A DNA stretch of 64,000 nucleotides from Bacillus thuringiensis. Lineage in GTDB: Bacteria; Bacillota; Bacilli; Bacillales; Bacillaceae_G. How positions within the stretch are numbered: position 1 is the stretch's first letter; each line of letters starts with the position of its first letter. The notes below the pieces were generated by a model. That model had not been told where the DNA came from. It saw only the letters and a list, made by a program, of their open reading frames with translations, and ran no database searches. Below are positions 1 to 8,072 of the stretch, piece after piece. The stretch spans positions 612,501 through 676,500 of the forward strand of contig NZ_CP012099.1 of the NCBI RefSeq assembly GCF_001182785.1, read 5' to 3'. The translations under genes were made by a program, and so were the position numbers.

Positions 1-1
1 C

Positions 2-73
2 TCAAAGTCCAGCGAATGCAAGGAAGTTAGGTGGGAGTTAACTGCCCGTAAAAGCCCGATTGGTGAAGGCTAA
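2..73 (+). CDS. C-terminal tail of an unidentified ORF entering from the left edge
   Basis: An open frame runs in from the window edge and stops at TAA 71-73, giving 23 residues that include the stretch VRWELTARKSPIGEG. It is immediately followed by a perfect GC-rich hairpin. The arrangement (basic C-terminus, then a subterminal palindrome) resembles the right end of an IS200/IS605-type element carrying a TnpB-like gene, but the visible part contains none of the TnpB catalytic or zinc-finger residues. The frame may equally be chance reading through a non-coding transposon end. Family assignment is inference. Confidence 0.3.
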   Translation, partial: SKSSECKEVRWELTARKSPIGEG

Positions 74-103
74 TACTCAGAGGGGGCTATCCCCCTCTGA
101 GTA
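74..103. repeat. Perfect 13-bp inverted repeat (hairpin)
   Basis: Arms 74-86 (TACTCAGAGGGGG) and 91-103 are perfectly complementary around a CTAT loop. No T-run follows on the plus strand, so this is not a typical intrinsic terminator for the upstream frame. It would fit the subterminal hairpin of an IS200/IS605-type right end. It could also insulate the convergent nupC gene. Confidence 0.7.
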
Positions 104-180
104 AAGTTTCACTTTATAAGACATCTATTCGTTATTGTGCACAAAAGATAGGGATAAGAAAATGATAAAATTTTACCTAA

Positions 181-1359
181 TTACAACATAATGCTTACGA
201 TAATTGCAGATAAAATGCTAACGAGAGTAGCTCCATATAGTAATTTAAGGCCAAACCTTGCAACAACGTTTCCTTGTTCCTCGTTTAGTCCTTTTACCGC
301 ACCTGAAATAATACCAATGGAAGAAAAATTGGCAAAAGACACGAGGAAAACAGAAATAATACCAACTGTACGGGGAGAAAGGTTATTAGAAATTTTACTA
401 AGATCCATCATTGCGACAAATTCATTCGTTACAAGCTTCGTTGCCATAATGCTGCCAGCTGCGACAATTTCAGAACTTGGTACACCGATAAGGAATGCGA
501 TAGGTGCAAATACGTAGCCGATTAATTGTTGGAACGTAATACCGAATATAATGAGGAACAGGTCATTAATACAACTAATTAATGCAACGAATCCAATGAG
601 CATAGCGCCGACAACAATGGCTACACGAAAACCATCAAGAATGTATTCTCCAAGCATTTCAAAAAAGCTTTGTTTTTCACCTTTGATCTCTAAAATATCT
701 TCGTCATCTTTAACGTCGTAAGGGTTAATGATGAGTACGATAATAAAACCGCTAAATAAATTAAGAACGAGTGCGGTTACTACATATTTAGGCTCAATCA
801 TTGTCATATAGGCACCTACGATAGACATAGATACGGTTGACATAGCAGAGGCACAAAGTGTATAAAGACGGTGTTTTGGAATTTGAGCTAATTGCTTTTT
901 CACTGTAATAAAAACTTCTGATTGGCCGACAATGGCAGAGGCGATAGCGTTGTAAGATTCTAATTTCCCAAGACCATTTATTTTACTAAGAAAGTACCCA
1001 ATCCAATGAATGAAAAACGGTAGTATTTTGAAATGTTGTAATATACCAATTAAAACAGAAATAAAGACGATTGGTAATAATACAGTAAGGAAAAATGGCA
1101 TTTCACCTTTATTTGCAAGACCACCAAATACGAAATTTATTCCATCAGCAGCATACTCGAGTAGCTTGGTAAACAAACTAGAAATGATTCTAATAAGTAT
1201 GAGGCCGATTTCTGTATTTAATAGTAAATAGGTTAAAATTAACTGTATAATAAGCATGATAAAAATTGGTTTAAATTTAATATGCTTCTTATTATTGCTA
1301 GCAATATAAGCGAGCAAGAAAACAACAATTAGTCCGATGAAAAAAGTAATGAATTTCAT
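181..1359 (-). CDS. nupC: NupC-family nucleoside permease
   Basis: This 392-aa polytopic membrane protein matches the concentrative nucleoside transporter (CNT/NupC) family, which imports nucleosides by cation symport. It has the family's N-terminal hydrophobic segments, the central region around residues 130-185 containing [15 protein letters not shown] (the conserved GQSE motif), and the C-terminal [25 protein letters not shown] stretch with the binding-site EF pair. The length is normal for Gram-positive members (about 390-400 aa). The start at 1359 is preceded by an AGGGGG Shine-Dalgarno with suitable spacing. It is monocistronic and divergent from the VOC protein gene. Substrate range (pyrimidine or purine nucleosides) cannot be told from sequence. 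Confidence 0.9.
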   Translation of the reverse strand: MKFITFFIGLIVVFLLAYIASNNKKHIKFKPIFIMLIIQLILTYLLLNTEIGLILIRIISSLFTKLLEYAADGINFVFGGLANKGEMPFFLTVLLPIVFISVLIGILQHFKILPFFIHWIGYFLSKINGLGKLESYNAIASAIVGQSEVFITVKKQLAQIPKHRLYTLCASAMSTVSMSIVGAYMTMIEPKYVVTALVLNLFSGFIIVLIINPYDVKDDEDILEIKGEKQSFFEMLGEYILDGFRVAIVVGAMLIGFVALISCINDLFLIIFGITFQQLIGYVFAPIAFLIGVPSSEIVAAGSIMATKLVTNEFVAMMDLSKISNNLSPRTVGIISVFLVSFANFSSIGIISGAVKGLNEEQGNVVARFGLKLLYGATLVSILSAIIVSIML

Positions 1360-1450
1360 GGTAAGCCCCCTAAAAGAGATATTCTGCTATATATGTTTTT
1401 CATTTCAAGGGAGAATATGCATCTTTGGTAAAGAAAGGAATAGAGAGAGT

Positions 1451-1837
1451 ATGAATATATGTAGAGTGCATCACGTTGCAATTATTTGTTCGAATTATGA
1501 GACGTCAAAAGATTTTTATACTAGAATATTGAGATTTAAAGAAATAAATGAAGTATATAGAAAGGAACGAGATTCTTATAAATTAGATTTATGTGTAGGA
1601 GAAGAGTATCAAATCGAATTATTTTCATTTCCAAATCCGCCTGAGCGCAAAAGTTTTCCAGAAGCAGCAGGTCTTAGACATTTAGCATTTGCTGTTACAA
1701 ATATAGAAGAAGCTGTGAAGCATTTAAATCAATGTGGTGTTGAGACAGAATCGATCCGTATTGATGAAATAACGGGGAAGAAATTCGTCTTTTTCCAAGA
1801 TCCCGATGGTTTACCTTTAGAATTGTATGAGGTTTGA
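1451..1837 (+). CDS. VOC (glyoxalase/bleomycin-resistance) family protein, YwkD-like
   Basis: A 128-aa single-domain vicinal oxygen chelate protein. The fold signature is seen in the N-terminal VHHVAIICSNYETSKDFYT, the middle LRHLAFAVTNIEEAV and the C-terminal FFQDPDGLPLELYEV; the histidines and terminal glutamate are the usual metal ligands. It resembles B. subtilis YwkD/E. coli YaeR, usually annotated as lactoylglutathione lyase-like without proven substrate. A longer open frame starts at 1337, but the extra residues do not look VOC-like. ATG 1451 follows a purine-rich AAAGGAATAGAGAGAG stretch and begins directly with the domain. It probably acts as a dimer in the cytoplasm. Single gene, divergent from nupC. 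Confidence 0.85.
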   Translation: MNICRVHHVAIICSNYETSKDFYTRILRFKEINEVYRKERDSYKLDLCVGEEYQIELFSFPNPPERKSFPEAAGLRHLAFAVTNIEEAVKHLNQCGVETESIRIDEITGKKFVFFQDPDGLPLELYEV

Positions 1838-1945
1838 AAATTGGTTGATTTTATATAGAGTTGCTTTCAAATAATTGAAGAAACTAAAGTGAAACTTCTT
1901 TTTAAAAGGAGGTGTAACTTTAGCTAAGAAAGCTAAAGGACATAT

Positions 1946-3244
1946 GTGGATATTTTAAAATTATTGATGGTAGTCATTCTTATTGGGTTAACAGCATTTT
2001 TTGTGGCTGTTGAATTTGCAATTATTAAGGTACGTAGCAGTCGTATTGATCAACTCGTTAGCGAAAAAAGACGAGGTGCACTGGCAGCTAAAAAGGTAAC
2101 TTCAAATTTAGATGAATATTTATCGGCCTGTCAGCTAGGTATTACAATTACTGCTTTAGGGCTCGGGTGGTTAGGGGAACCAACCATTAAACATTTACTC
2201 GAGCCGTTGTTTTTAAAATTAAAATTCTCACCTGCGATTTCTAGTACAGTTTCATTTATTATTGCCTTTGCAGTAATTACATTTTTACATGTTGTCATTG
2301 GGGAGCTTGCTCCAAAGACATTTGCTATACAAAAAGCAGAACAAGTTAGCTTATTGTTATCGAAACCACTTATTTATTTTTACCGAGTTATGTATCCGTT
2401 TATTTGGGCTTTGAATGGTTCAGCGAGGGTTGTAACTGGCTTATTCGGATTACATCCAGCTTCTGAACATGAAGTAGCTCATTCAGAAGAAGAATTAAGG
2501 TTAATCTTATCTGAGAGCTATGAGAGCGGAGAGATTAACCAAAGGGAATTTAAATATGTAAATAATATTTTTGAATTTGATAATAGAGTAGCAAAAGAAA
2601 TTATGGTACCTCGTACGGAAGTTGTAGGCTTATATGAGGACGAACCATTTGAAACACATATTAAAGTAATCGCACAAGAAAAGTACACGAGATATCCTGT
2701 ATTTGGTGAAGATAAAGATGAAATTATTGGGATGGTTAATGTAAAAGATTTATTTATTCGTTATATGGATGGTAATCGGGACGAAGAGTGCTCGATTATG
2801 CCATATACAAGGCCAGTTATTGAAGTGCTAGAAAATATTCCAATTCATGATTTACTATTACAAATGCAAAGAAAACACATTCCATTAGCTGTATTGTATG
2901 ATGAATATGGTGGTACAGCAGGGATTGTTACACTAGAGGATATTTTAGAAGAAATTGTTGGAGAAATTCGAGATGAATACGATGAAGATGAACACCCGCC
3001 TATAGAGCATGTAAGTGAAGGGTATAAAATTGTAGAGGGAAAAGTGCTTATTAGTGAAGTAAATGATTTGCTTGGCATACATTTAATTGCTGATGATGTA
3101 GATACAATTGGTGGCTGGATTATGGTACAAAAACAAATCGTTGCTGAAGGAGATGTTATTGAGAAACACGGTTTTTATTTTAAAGTCCTTGAAAAGGATA
3201 TGCATCAAATTAAACGAGTGGAAATAAGGAAAGTAGAAGAATGA
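1946..3244 (+). CDS. CBS-domain membrane protein of the CorC/HlyC (DUF21) family
   Basis: A 432-aa membrane protein. The N-terminal DUF21/CNNM region (about residues 1-190) has three or four hydrophobic segments. A pair of CBS domains follows (about 200-340, including VPRTEVVGLY and YGGTAGIVTLEDILEEIVGEI), then a C-terminal CorC_HlyC FAD-like domain. Relatives in B. subtilis include YhdP/MpfA, implicated in magnesium export, and YugS/YrkA. The hemolysin label often attached to this family is historical. Start is GTG at 1946 with AAAGGA upstream; an ATG two bases earlier is out of frame. A second strong AAAGGAGG at about 1906-1913 has no start codon at a useful distance. The exact ion is not deducible. 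Confidence 0.85.
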   Translation: MDILKLLMVVILIGLTAFFVAVEFAIIKVRSSRIDQLVSEKRRGALAAKKVTSNLDEYLSACQLGITITALGLGWLGEPTIKHLLEPLFLKLKFSPAISSTVSFIIAFAVITFLHVVIGELAPKTFAIQKAEQVSLLLSKPLIYFYRVMYPFIWALNGSARVVTGLFGLHPASEHEVAHSEEELRLILSESYESGEINQREFKYVNNIFEFDNRVAKEIMVPRTEVVGLYEDEPFETHIKVIAQEKYTRYPVFGEDKDEIIGMVNVKDLFIRYMDGNRDEECSIMPYTRPVIEVLENIPIHDLLLQMQRKHIPLAVLYDEYGGTAGIVTLEDILEEIVGEIRDEYDEDEHPPIEHVSEGYKIVEGKVLISEVNDLLGIHLIADDVDTIGGWIMVQKQIVAEGDVIEKHGFYFKVLEKDMHQIKRVEIRKVEE

Positions 3245-3286
3245 TTTTCTATAAACTTTAATAAAAAGGATATGCAGAAAAATAAA

Positions 3287-3318
3287 TGTTTGCGCTTTCA
3301 AAAAAGGTGCTATATAGT
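3287..3318 (+). promoter_or_regulatory. aspA promoter with overlapping cre (CcpA) site
   Basis: The reverse complement of 3287-3300 is TGAAAGCGCAAACA, matching the cre consensus TGWAARCGYTWNCW at 13 of 14 positions. It overlaps a candidate -35 (TTGCGC, 3290-3295), 17 bp upstream of a candidate -10 (TATAGT, 3313-3318). CcpA binding there would block aspartase transcription in rich carbon. The motif match is seen; regulation is inferred. Confidence 0.55.
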
Positions 3319-3417
3319 GAAGGTGGATACTGAAAAATTCTTCTGAATGATACTCGTGTTTTTAGAGGGCGGATTTTTTGGATAAGGATTTAGAATGAAA
3401 AAGTATAGGTGATAAAA

Positions 3418-4851
3418 ATGATAGCAACGAAGGATATACGTATAGAAAAAGATTTTTTAGGTGAAAAAGAAGTACCAGGTGCAGCTTATTATGGTGTACA
3501 AACATTACGTGCCGTAGAAAACTTCCCAATTACAGGATACCGCATTCATCCATCACTCATTACAGCAATGGCAATTGTGAAAAAAGCGGCGGCACTTGCG
3601 AATATAGATACTGGTTATTTAGCTAAGGACATTGGACATGAAATTGCAGAAGCAGCGCAAGAAATTGTTGATGGAAAGTTTCATGATCAATTTATTGTGG
3701 ATCCTATTCAAGGCGGAGCCGGAACTTCTATTAATATGAATACAAATGAAGTAATTGCGAATAGAGCGTTAGAACGTATTGGATATGAAAAAGGGGAATA
3801 TGCGAAAATTAGCCCAAATACTCATGTGAACATGGCCCAATCAACGAACGATGCGTTTCCAACAGGGATTCATATTGCAACTCTTATGATGTTAGAAGAG
3901 CTTCTTATTACAATGGAAGAACTTCATTCTGCTTTTCGTAAAAAAGCAAAAGAGTTTGATCACGTTATTAAAATGGGACGCACACATTTACAAGATGCAG
4001 TTCCAATTCGCCTTGGACAAGAATTTGAAGCGTATAGCCGAGTGCTTGAACGTGATATAAAAAGAATTAAACAGTCTCGTCAACATTTATATGAAGTGAA
4101 TATGGGGGCGACAGCTGTTGGTACAGGATTAAATGCAAATCCTACGTATATTGAACAAGTAGTAAAACATTTAAGAACGTTTAGTGGATTCCCACTTGTT
4201 GGTGCAGAGCATTTAGTTGATGCAACGCAAAATACAGATGCATACACAGAAGTATCTGCAGCACTTAAAGTATGTATGATGAATATGTCTAAAATTGCAA
4301 ACGATCTTCGTATTATGGCTTCTGGACCACGTGTTGGGTTAGCTGAAATTCAATTGCCAGCACGTCAGCCAGGTTCATCTATTATGCCAGGTAAAGTAAA
4401 TCCAGTTATGGCAGAAGTAATTAACCAAGTCGCATTCCAAGTAATCGGAAACGATCATACAATTTGCTTAGCATCAGAAGCAGGGCAATTAGAGTTAAAT
4501 GTAATGGAGCCTGTGCTTGTATTTAATTTAATTCAATCTATCAGTATTATGAATAACGGATTCCGTGTATTCCGTGAATATTGTATTGAAGGAATTACAG
4601 CAAATGAAGAATTGCTGAAGCAATATGTTGAGAAAAGTGTTGGAATTATTACAGCAGTTAATCCTCATATTGGTTATGAAGCAGCATCTCGCATTGCACG
4701 TGAAGCAATTGAAACAGGAAAATCTGTTAGGGAGTTATGTTTAGAGCATGGTGTACTGACAGAAGAGGAATTGGATATTATTTTAGATCCATTTGAAATG
4801 ACACATCCTGAAATTGCTGGAGCTTCTTTATTAAAAAATAAAAAAATGTAA
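3418..4851 (+). CDS. aspA: Aspartate ammonia-lyase
   Basis: A 477-aa enzyme of the fumarase/aspartase superfamily converting L-aspartate to fumarate and ammonia. The superfamily signature GSSIMPGKVNP is intact, as are the substrate-binding stretches GTSINMNTNEVIANRALE and MGRTHLQDAVP and the HVNMAQSTNDAFP region. The QGGAGTSINMN form and the length are typical of AspA rather than of class II fumarase. An in-frame GTG lies at 3409, but ATG 3418 has AGGTGA six bases upstream and is preferred. Single gene with its own promoter and cre site. Its terminator is split by IS3 element A. It feeds fumarate from aspartate into the TCA cycle. Confidence 0.92.
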   Translation: MIATKDIRIEKDFLGEKEVPGAAYYGVQTLRAVENFPITGYRIHPSLITAMAIVKKAAALANIDTGYLAKDIGHEIAEAAQEIVDGKFHDQFIVDPIQGGAGTSINMNTNEVIANRALERIGYEKGEYAKISPNTHVNMAQSTNDAFPTGIHIATLMMLEELLITMEELHSAFRKKAKEFDHVIKMGRTHLQDAVPIRLGQEFEAYSRVLERDIKRIKQSRQHLYEVNMGATAVGTGLNANPTYIEQVVKHLRTFSGFPLVGAEHLVDATQNTDAYTEVSAALKVCMMNMSKIANDLRIMASGPRVGLAEIQLPARQPGSSIMPGKVNPVMAEVINQVAFQVIGNDHTICLASEAGQLELNVMEPVLVFNLIQSISIMNNGFRVFREYCIEGITANEELLKQYVEKSVGIITAVNPHIGYEAASRIAREAIETGKSVRELCLEHGVLTEEELDIILDPFEMTHPEIAGASLLKNKKM

Positions 4852-4856
4852 TGTGA

Positions 4857-4869
4857 AAAACACCGATCC
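4857..4869. terminator. Left half of the split aspA/lctP bidirectional terminator
   Basis: AAAACACCGATCC here pairs perfectly (13 bp) with 6160-6172. In the uninterrupted locus the loop would be ATTT. IS3 element A now separates the halves by about 1.3 kb, and ATTT is duplicated at 4870-4873 and 6156-6159. Confidence 0.85.
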
Positions 4870-4911
4870 ATTTTGAAGTGAACCCTGAAAACGGGACACC
4901 TATCAAAACAC

Positions 4912-5796
4912 CTAAACCACTTGTTCCCTAAATTCTTTAGGGGATAGGTGGTTTAATTTTTCTTGAATTCGCACACAATTGTAGTAATGAATGTATTCTA
5001 GCACAATCTTTCGCACAGTTGTGTTGGATACTTTTGTTATCTCTTGTGAATAGAAGGCTTCACTTTTCAAATGACCAAAGAAGCTTTCCATGACGGCATT
5101 ATCATGGCAATTTCCTCTCCGGGACATGCTGGTGATAATGCCATTTTCTTTGGCATATGCTTGAAATTCCTTCGCTGTATAAATACTTCCTTGATCTGAG
5201 TGAAGAAGGACATCTTTTACTTTTCGCCCTCTCATTGCTTGTTTTAATGTCTTCATTGCTAATGGCAGTGCTTGGGACTCGCTGATGACATAACTAATAA
5301 TTTCACGATTAAAGGCATCCATAATCGTTGATAAATACAAGGTACGCTCTCCAAATAATAGATACGTCACATCCGTAAACCACTTTTCATTTGGTGCGGA
5401 TGCATCGAATTGGCGTTCCAATCGATGAGGGGCTATTACTGGCTCCGCACCACTGATATATTTCTTTTTCTTTCGACGAACTTTTGAGAGAATCTGATTT
5501 TGTCTCATGATTCGTAATACTTTTTTATGATTCACACACAGTCCCATTTTCCGAAGAGTTGCGGTCACTCTTCGATATCCATATCGTAATTTATGCCGAA
5601 GACAAACATCCTTTATTTTCTCTTCTATCTCATCTCTTAGGTCCACTGTTCGTTGTAACCAACGATAAAATGTAGACCGGGGTAATTCTAATACATTACA
5701 CAATTCTTTTACCGTTAGTTTTGTTTTGAAATCGGTCCATAAAGTAACTACAGTTTCCAGGTTCAACTCCTTTCGATTTCCGGATACTTTCCCCAT
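4912..5796 (-). CDS. IS3-family transposase OrfB (catalytic part)
   Basis: A 294-aa protein with an N-terminal HTH_21-type region (ELPRSTFYRWL ... RYGYRRVTATLRKMG) and a C-terminal rve integrase core. DDE residues: D in WFTDVTYL, D in LLHSDQGSIYTA, E in NAVMESFFGHLKSE. The RIQEKLNHLSPKEFR end is typical of IS150-group OrfB. It lies -1 relative to orfA and overlaps it by about 34 nt, so the active enzyme is probably an OrfAB fusion made by frameshifting; I see no textbook A6G slippery heptamer. ATG 5796 could allow separate translation, but it has no obvious Shine-Dalgarno. Confidence 0.9.
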   Translation of the reverse strand: MGKVSGNRKELNLETVVTLWTDFKTKLTVKELCNVLELPRSTFYRWLQRTVDLRDEIEEKIKDVCLRHKLRYGYRRVTATLRKMGLCVNHKKVLRIMRQNQILSKVRRKKKKYISGAEPVIAPHRLERQFDASAPNEKWFTDVTYLLFGERTLYLSTIMDAFNREIISYVISESQALPLAMKTLKQAMRGRKVKDVLLHSDQGSIYTAKEFQAYAKENGIITSMSRRGNCHDNAVMESFFGHLKSEAFYSQEITKVSNTTVRKIVLEYIHYYNCVRIQEKLNHLSPKEFREQVV

Positions 5797-6068
5797 ATCA
5801 GTAATTTTGTTTTTAACTGTTTATTTTCTAACCGTAGCTGTTCCAATTCATTTAACTCTTTTGGCCCTTTTCCATAAGAATATTGCTTTCCTACAGGTTG
5901 TTGAAAACGGTACGTTTGACCGGTACGATACCACTTCATCCATGTCTTAATTTGGGAAACATTTTTAATTCCAAACTTCTCCATAATGGTCCGATTGGAA
6001 TATCCATCCTTTTTCATTTCAATCACTTTCCACTTTATTTCTTCTGGGTAATGAACTCTTGTCTTCAA
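5763..6068 (-). CDS. IS3-family transposase OrfA (DNA-binding part)
   Basis: A 101-aa helix-turn-helix protein (YPEEIKWKVIEMKKDGYSNRTIMEKFGI ... QIKTWMKWYR), followed by a leucine-zipper-like segment (NELEQLRLENKQLKTKLL) used for OrfA/OrfAB multimerisation in IS3 elements. Start is TTG at 6066-6068, eight bases after a GGAGGTG Shine-Dalgarno. That Shine-Dalgarno is buried in the long hairpin 6072-6127, which should keep translation low when transcripts enter from outside. Confidence 0.85.
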   Translation of the reverse strand: MKTRVHYPEEIKWKVIEMKKDGYSNRTIMEKFGIKNVSQIKTWMKWYRTGQTYRFQQPVGKQYSYGKGPKELNELEQLRLENKQLKTKLLIWGKYPEIERS

Positions 6069-6071
6069 ACC

Positions 6072-6127
6072 AAAAACACCTCCATTGAATTTGCATACTT
6101 AGTATGCGAATTCAGGAGGTGTTTTTT
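6072..6127 (-). promoter_or_regulatory. Hairpin sequestering the orfA Shine-Dalgarno at the IS A end
   Basis: Read on the minus strand, AACACCTCC near 6120 pairs with GGAGGTGTT near 6080. The inner part pairs GAATT with AATTC and GCATACT with AGTATGC. The downstream arm contains the orfA Shine-Dalgarno and is followed by a T-run, so it may both terminate incoming transcription and block translation. Confidence 0.65.
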
Positions 6128-6159
6128 TCATGTACCACTATTCGGGTTCACTTCAATTT

Positions 6160-6172
6160 GGATCGGTGTTTT
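6160..6172. terminator. Right half of the split aspA/lctP bidirectional terminator
   Basis: GGATCGGTGTTTT pairs with 4857-4869. With IS A in place neither gene retains an adjacent intact hairpin here, so aspA and lctP transcripts would run into the element unless stopped inside it. Confidence 0.85.
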
Positions 6173-6176
6173 ATTT

Positions 6177-7796
6177 TTAAAAGATATTAAATACAGCGTT
6201 TAATTGAAGTAAGCTAATAACAGCTAAGAAGATTAAACTGTATTTCATTGCTGTTTTAAATAGAGCAGATTCTTTACCAACTAGTCCAACTGCGGCACAA
6301 GCAACTGCTACAGATTGTGGTGAAACCATTTTTGCCATTGTACCACCTACTACGTTTAAGGCAACGAGTGTAGAAGGAACGATGTTTAACTGGTCTGCTG
6401 TTACTGCTTGAAGTGGTGCGAATAAAGAACCACTTGAAACTACTGAACCTGTAATGAATACGCCAATCCATCCTAAGATTGGAGAAAGAACTGGGAATGC
6501 ATTACCAGTAGAAGAGAATGCAAGTCCAAGTGTAGATGACATACCAGAGTAGTTCTCTACGTAAGCTAAAGCGATAACGCTACAAATTGTATATACTGGA
6601 GCTTTTAATTCTTTCATTGTTTCAATCATTAATTCTTTAACCATTTTACCTTTTACGCGGTAAACGATAAGTGAAACGATAATTGCTAGTACAATCGCAG
6701 TAGTTGTAGAAGAGAATACATCAAATTTGAAAACAGCTGCGAAAGGTGTATCAGCTTTTGTAATTGGTGTAGTTTTCATAACAGCATTATGAAGACCAGG
6801 GAACTGAATGTTAAATACTAAGTTTGCTAAAGCACCATCTGGAGCAAATAAAGCTTTAATCGGTTTTAAGTTAAAGATTGTTACAAATGCAGTTAAGAAT
6901 ACGAATGGAGACCAAGCATATAAAATTTGATTGAATGTATGTGATACTTTAGTTTCTTGTTTTTCTTCTTTAGTAGAAGATTTTGGTTGCCAAACACGTA
7001 AGAATAATGCAAGAGCAATCATACTTACAACGGCTGCGAAAATGTTAGTAAGTTCTGCACCTAAGAAGTAAGTTACAAGGAACTGAGTAATTGCGAAAGA
7101 AACACCACTTACAAGAATACCTTGCCAAGTTTCTTTAATACCTTTAATTCCATCGACCATTGAAACAAGTAAGAAAGGTAAGATAATACTAATGAAAGGT
7201 AAAATAAGAACAGTTTGACGACCAATAGTTAATGCGTCAAGTTCAGTTAATTGTGCTGGTACTGTAACTGGAATACCCATAGCACCCATAGCACCACCAG
7301 CAATATTAGCTACTAAACAAATACCTGCTGCTTTTAATGGATTAAAGCCCATACCGACAAGTAGTGCAGCTGTAATAGCAACTGGAACCCCTAGACCAGC
7401 TGCGCCTTCTAAGAAAGCACCGAAAGAATAAGCGATTAATAATACTTGTAAACGTTGATCATTTGTAATGCTTGAAATACTATCGCGAATAATATTGAAT
7501 TGCTCTGTTTTAACAGTTAATTTGTAAAGGAAAATTGCGGCAATAACGATAGTACAAATTGGATAAAATCCAGATAAAACACCGAATCCGGCAGATGCTA
7601 CAGCTACTGTTGCTGGCATTTTATAAACAAATATTGCAAGGATAATAGCGACAATCACACTATAAAGACCAGCCATGTAGCTTTTCATTTTGAATCCCAT
7701 TAAACAAATGATGAAACAAAAGATTGGAAGTGCTGCGATTAGTGCAGATAACCAAATATTGTTTAATGGGTCATAAATTTGTGTCCAAGTACTCAT
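6177..7796 (-). CDS. lctP: L-lactate permease
   Basis: A 539-aa, about 12-14-TM protein of the LctP/LldP lactate permease family, which moves lactate across the cytoplasmic membrane by proton symport. Family features include the N-terminal WLSALIAALPIFCFI, FGAFLEGAAGLGVPVAITAALLVGMGFNPL, and the C-terminal MSSTLGLAFSSTGNAFPVLSPILGWIGVFITGSVVSSGSLFAPLQ. Start ATG 7796 follows a GGAG Shine-Dalgarno. Tandem Rex-like operators lie between a TTGACA-N17-TATACT promoter and the gene, pointing to induction at high NADH/NAD (fermentation), as known for ldh-lctP in B. subtilis. Here lctP stands alone without ldh. Its natural terminator was split by IS A. Confidence 0.93.
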   Translation of the reverse strand: MSTWTQIYDPLNNIWLSALIAALPIFCFIICLMGFKMKSYMAGLYSVIVAIILAIFVYKMPATVAVASAGFGVLSGFYPICTIVIAAIFLYKLTVKTEQFNIIRDSISSITNDQRLQVLLIAYSFGAFLEGAAGLGVPVAITAALLVGMGFNPLKAAGICLVANIAGGAMGAMGIPVTVPAQLTELDALTIGRQTVLILPFISIILPFLLVSMVDGIKGIKETWQGILVSGVSFAITQFLVTYFLGAELTNIFAAVVSMIALALFLRVWQPKSSTKEEKQETKVSHTFNQILYAWSPFVFLTAFVTIFNLKPIKALFAPDGALANLVFNIQFPGLHNAVMKTTPITKADTPFAAVFKFDVFSSTTTAIVLAIIVSLIVYRVKGKMVKELMIETMKELKAPVYTICSVIALAYVENYSGMSSTLGLAFSSTGNAFPVLSPILGWIGVFITGSVVSSGSLFAPLQAVTADQLNIVPSTLVALNVVGGTMAKMVSPQSVAVACAAVGLVGKESALFKTAMKYSLIFLAVISLLQLNAVFNIF

Positions 7797-7821
7797 AATA
7801 ATGACAACTCCTATCTATTAT

Positions 7822-7839
7822 ATGTGAAGAAATTCACAT
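7822..7839. promoter_or_regulatory. Rex-like operator 1 in the lctP leader
   Basis: ATGTGAAGAAATTCACAT fits the Rex consensus TTGTGAANNNNTTCACAA except at the outermost bases. It is one of two palindromes whose centres are 21 bp apart, about two helical turns, so two Rex dimers could bind the same DNA face. Confidence 0.65.
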
Positions 7840-7842
7840 TAT

Positions 7843-7860
7843 TTGTGAAACTATTCACAA
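7843..7860. promoter_or_regulatory. Rex operator 2 in the lctP leader
   Basis: TTGTGAAACTATTCACAA is a full match to TTGTGAANNNNTTCACAA. It sits just downstream of the predicted lctP start point, so Rex bound at low NADH would block early elongation or open-complex formation. The sequence match is seen; Rex binding is inferred. Confidence 0.8.
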
Positions 7861-7875
7861 TCAACTTACATGCTT

Positions 7876-7904
7876 AGTATATTCTCCTTCAACACTATTG
7901 TCAA
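7876..7904 (-). promoter_or_regulatory. Sigma-A promoter of lctP
   Basis: On the minus strand, TTGACA (7899-7904) and TATACT (7876-7881) are separated by 17 bp. This near-consensus promoter lies directly upstream of the two Rex-like sites. Confidence 0.8.
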
Positions 7905-7970
7905 CGTAAAAAAGTATAATTATTCCATAATAGTGTTAAAAGAAAAGCTTTGTTCATAAAGTAGACAAAA

Positions 7971-7998
7971 AGCACACTTAAATGAATTTAAGTGTGCT
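7971..7998 (-). terminator. Terminator for a minus-strand transcript
   Basis: AGCACACTTAAAT (7971-7983) pairs with ATTTAAGTGTGCT (7986-7998). The T-run is present only on the minus strand, so it ends a transcript coming from the right. The only candidate there is the 50-codon ORF at 8073-8225. Confidence 0.7.
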
Positions 7999-8072
7999 GT
8001 ATAAATTATTTGCATATTATTTTGCTTATTCAGATGGCATGTTTCCTATAGGTGTATATTAGATGCCGTATT

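Larger units (their letters stand above)
4874..6155 (-). mobile_element. IS3-family insertion sequence A (IS150-like), 1282 bp, complete
   Basis: The ends are TGAAGTGAACCC (4874-4885) and its exact inverse at 6144-6155, giving the TG...CA termini usual for IS3 elements. A 4-bp target duplication ATTT lies at 4870-4873 and 6156-6159. Inside are overlapping orfA and orfB on the minus strand, in different frames, as expected for a programmed -1 frameshift transposase. The DDE residues appear intact. The site is the loop of the aspA/lctP terminator. Clean ends, target duplication and intact frames suggest a fairly recent insertion. Confidence 0.92.

Noticed and set aside
1889..1945. Riboswitch or leader gene suggested by an unused AAAGGAGG before the CBS-domain gene
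   Set aside because: No start codon at proper distance and no terminator/antiterminator pair; the actual start GTG 1946 has its own AAAGGA.
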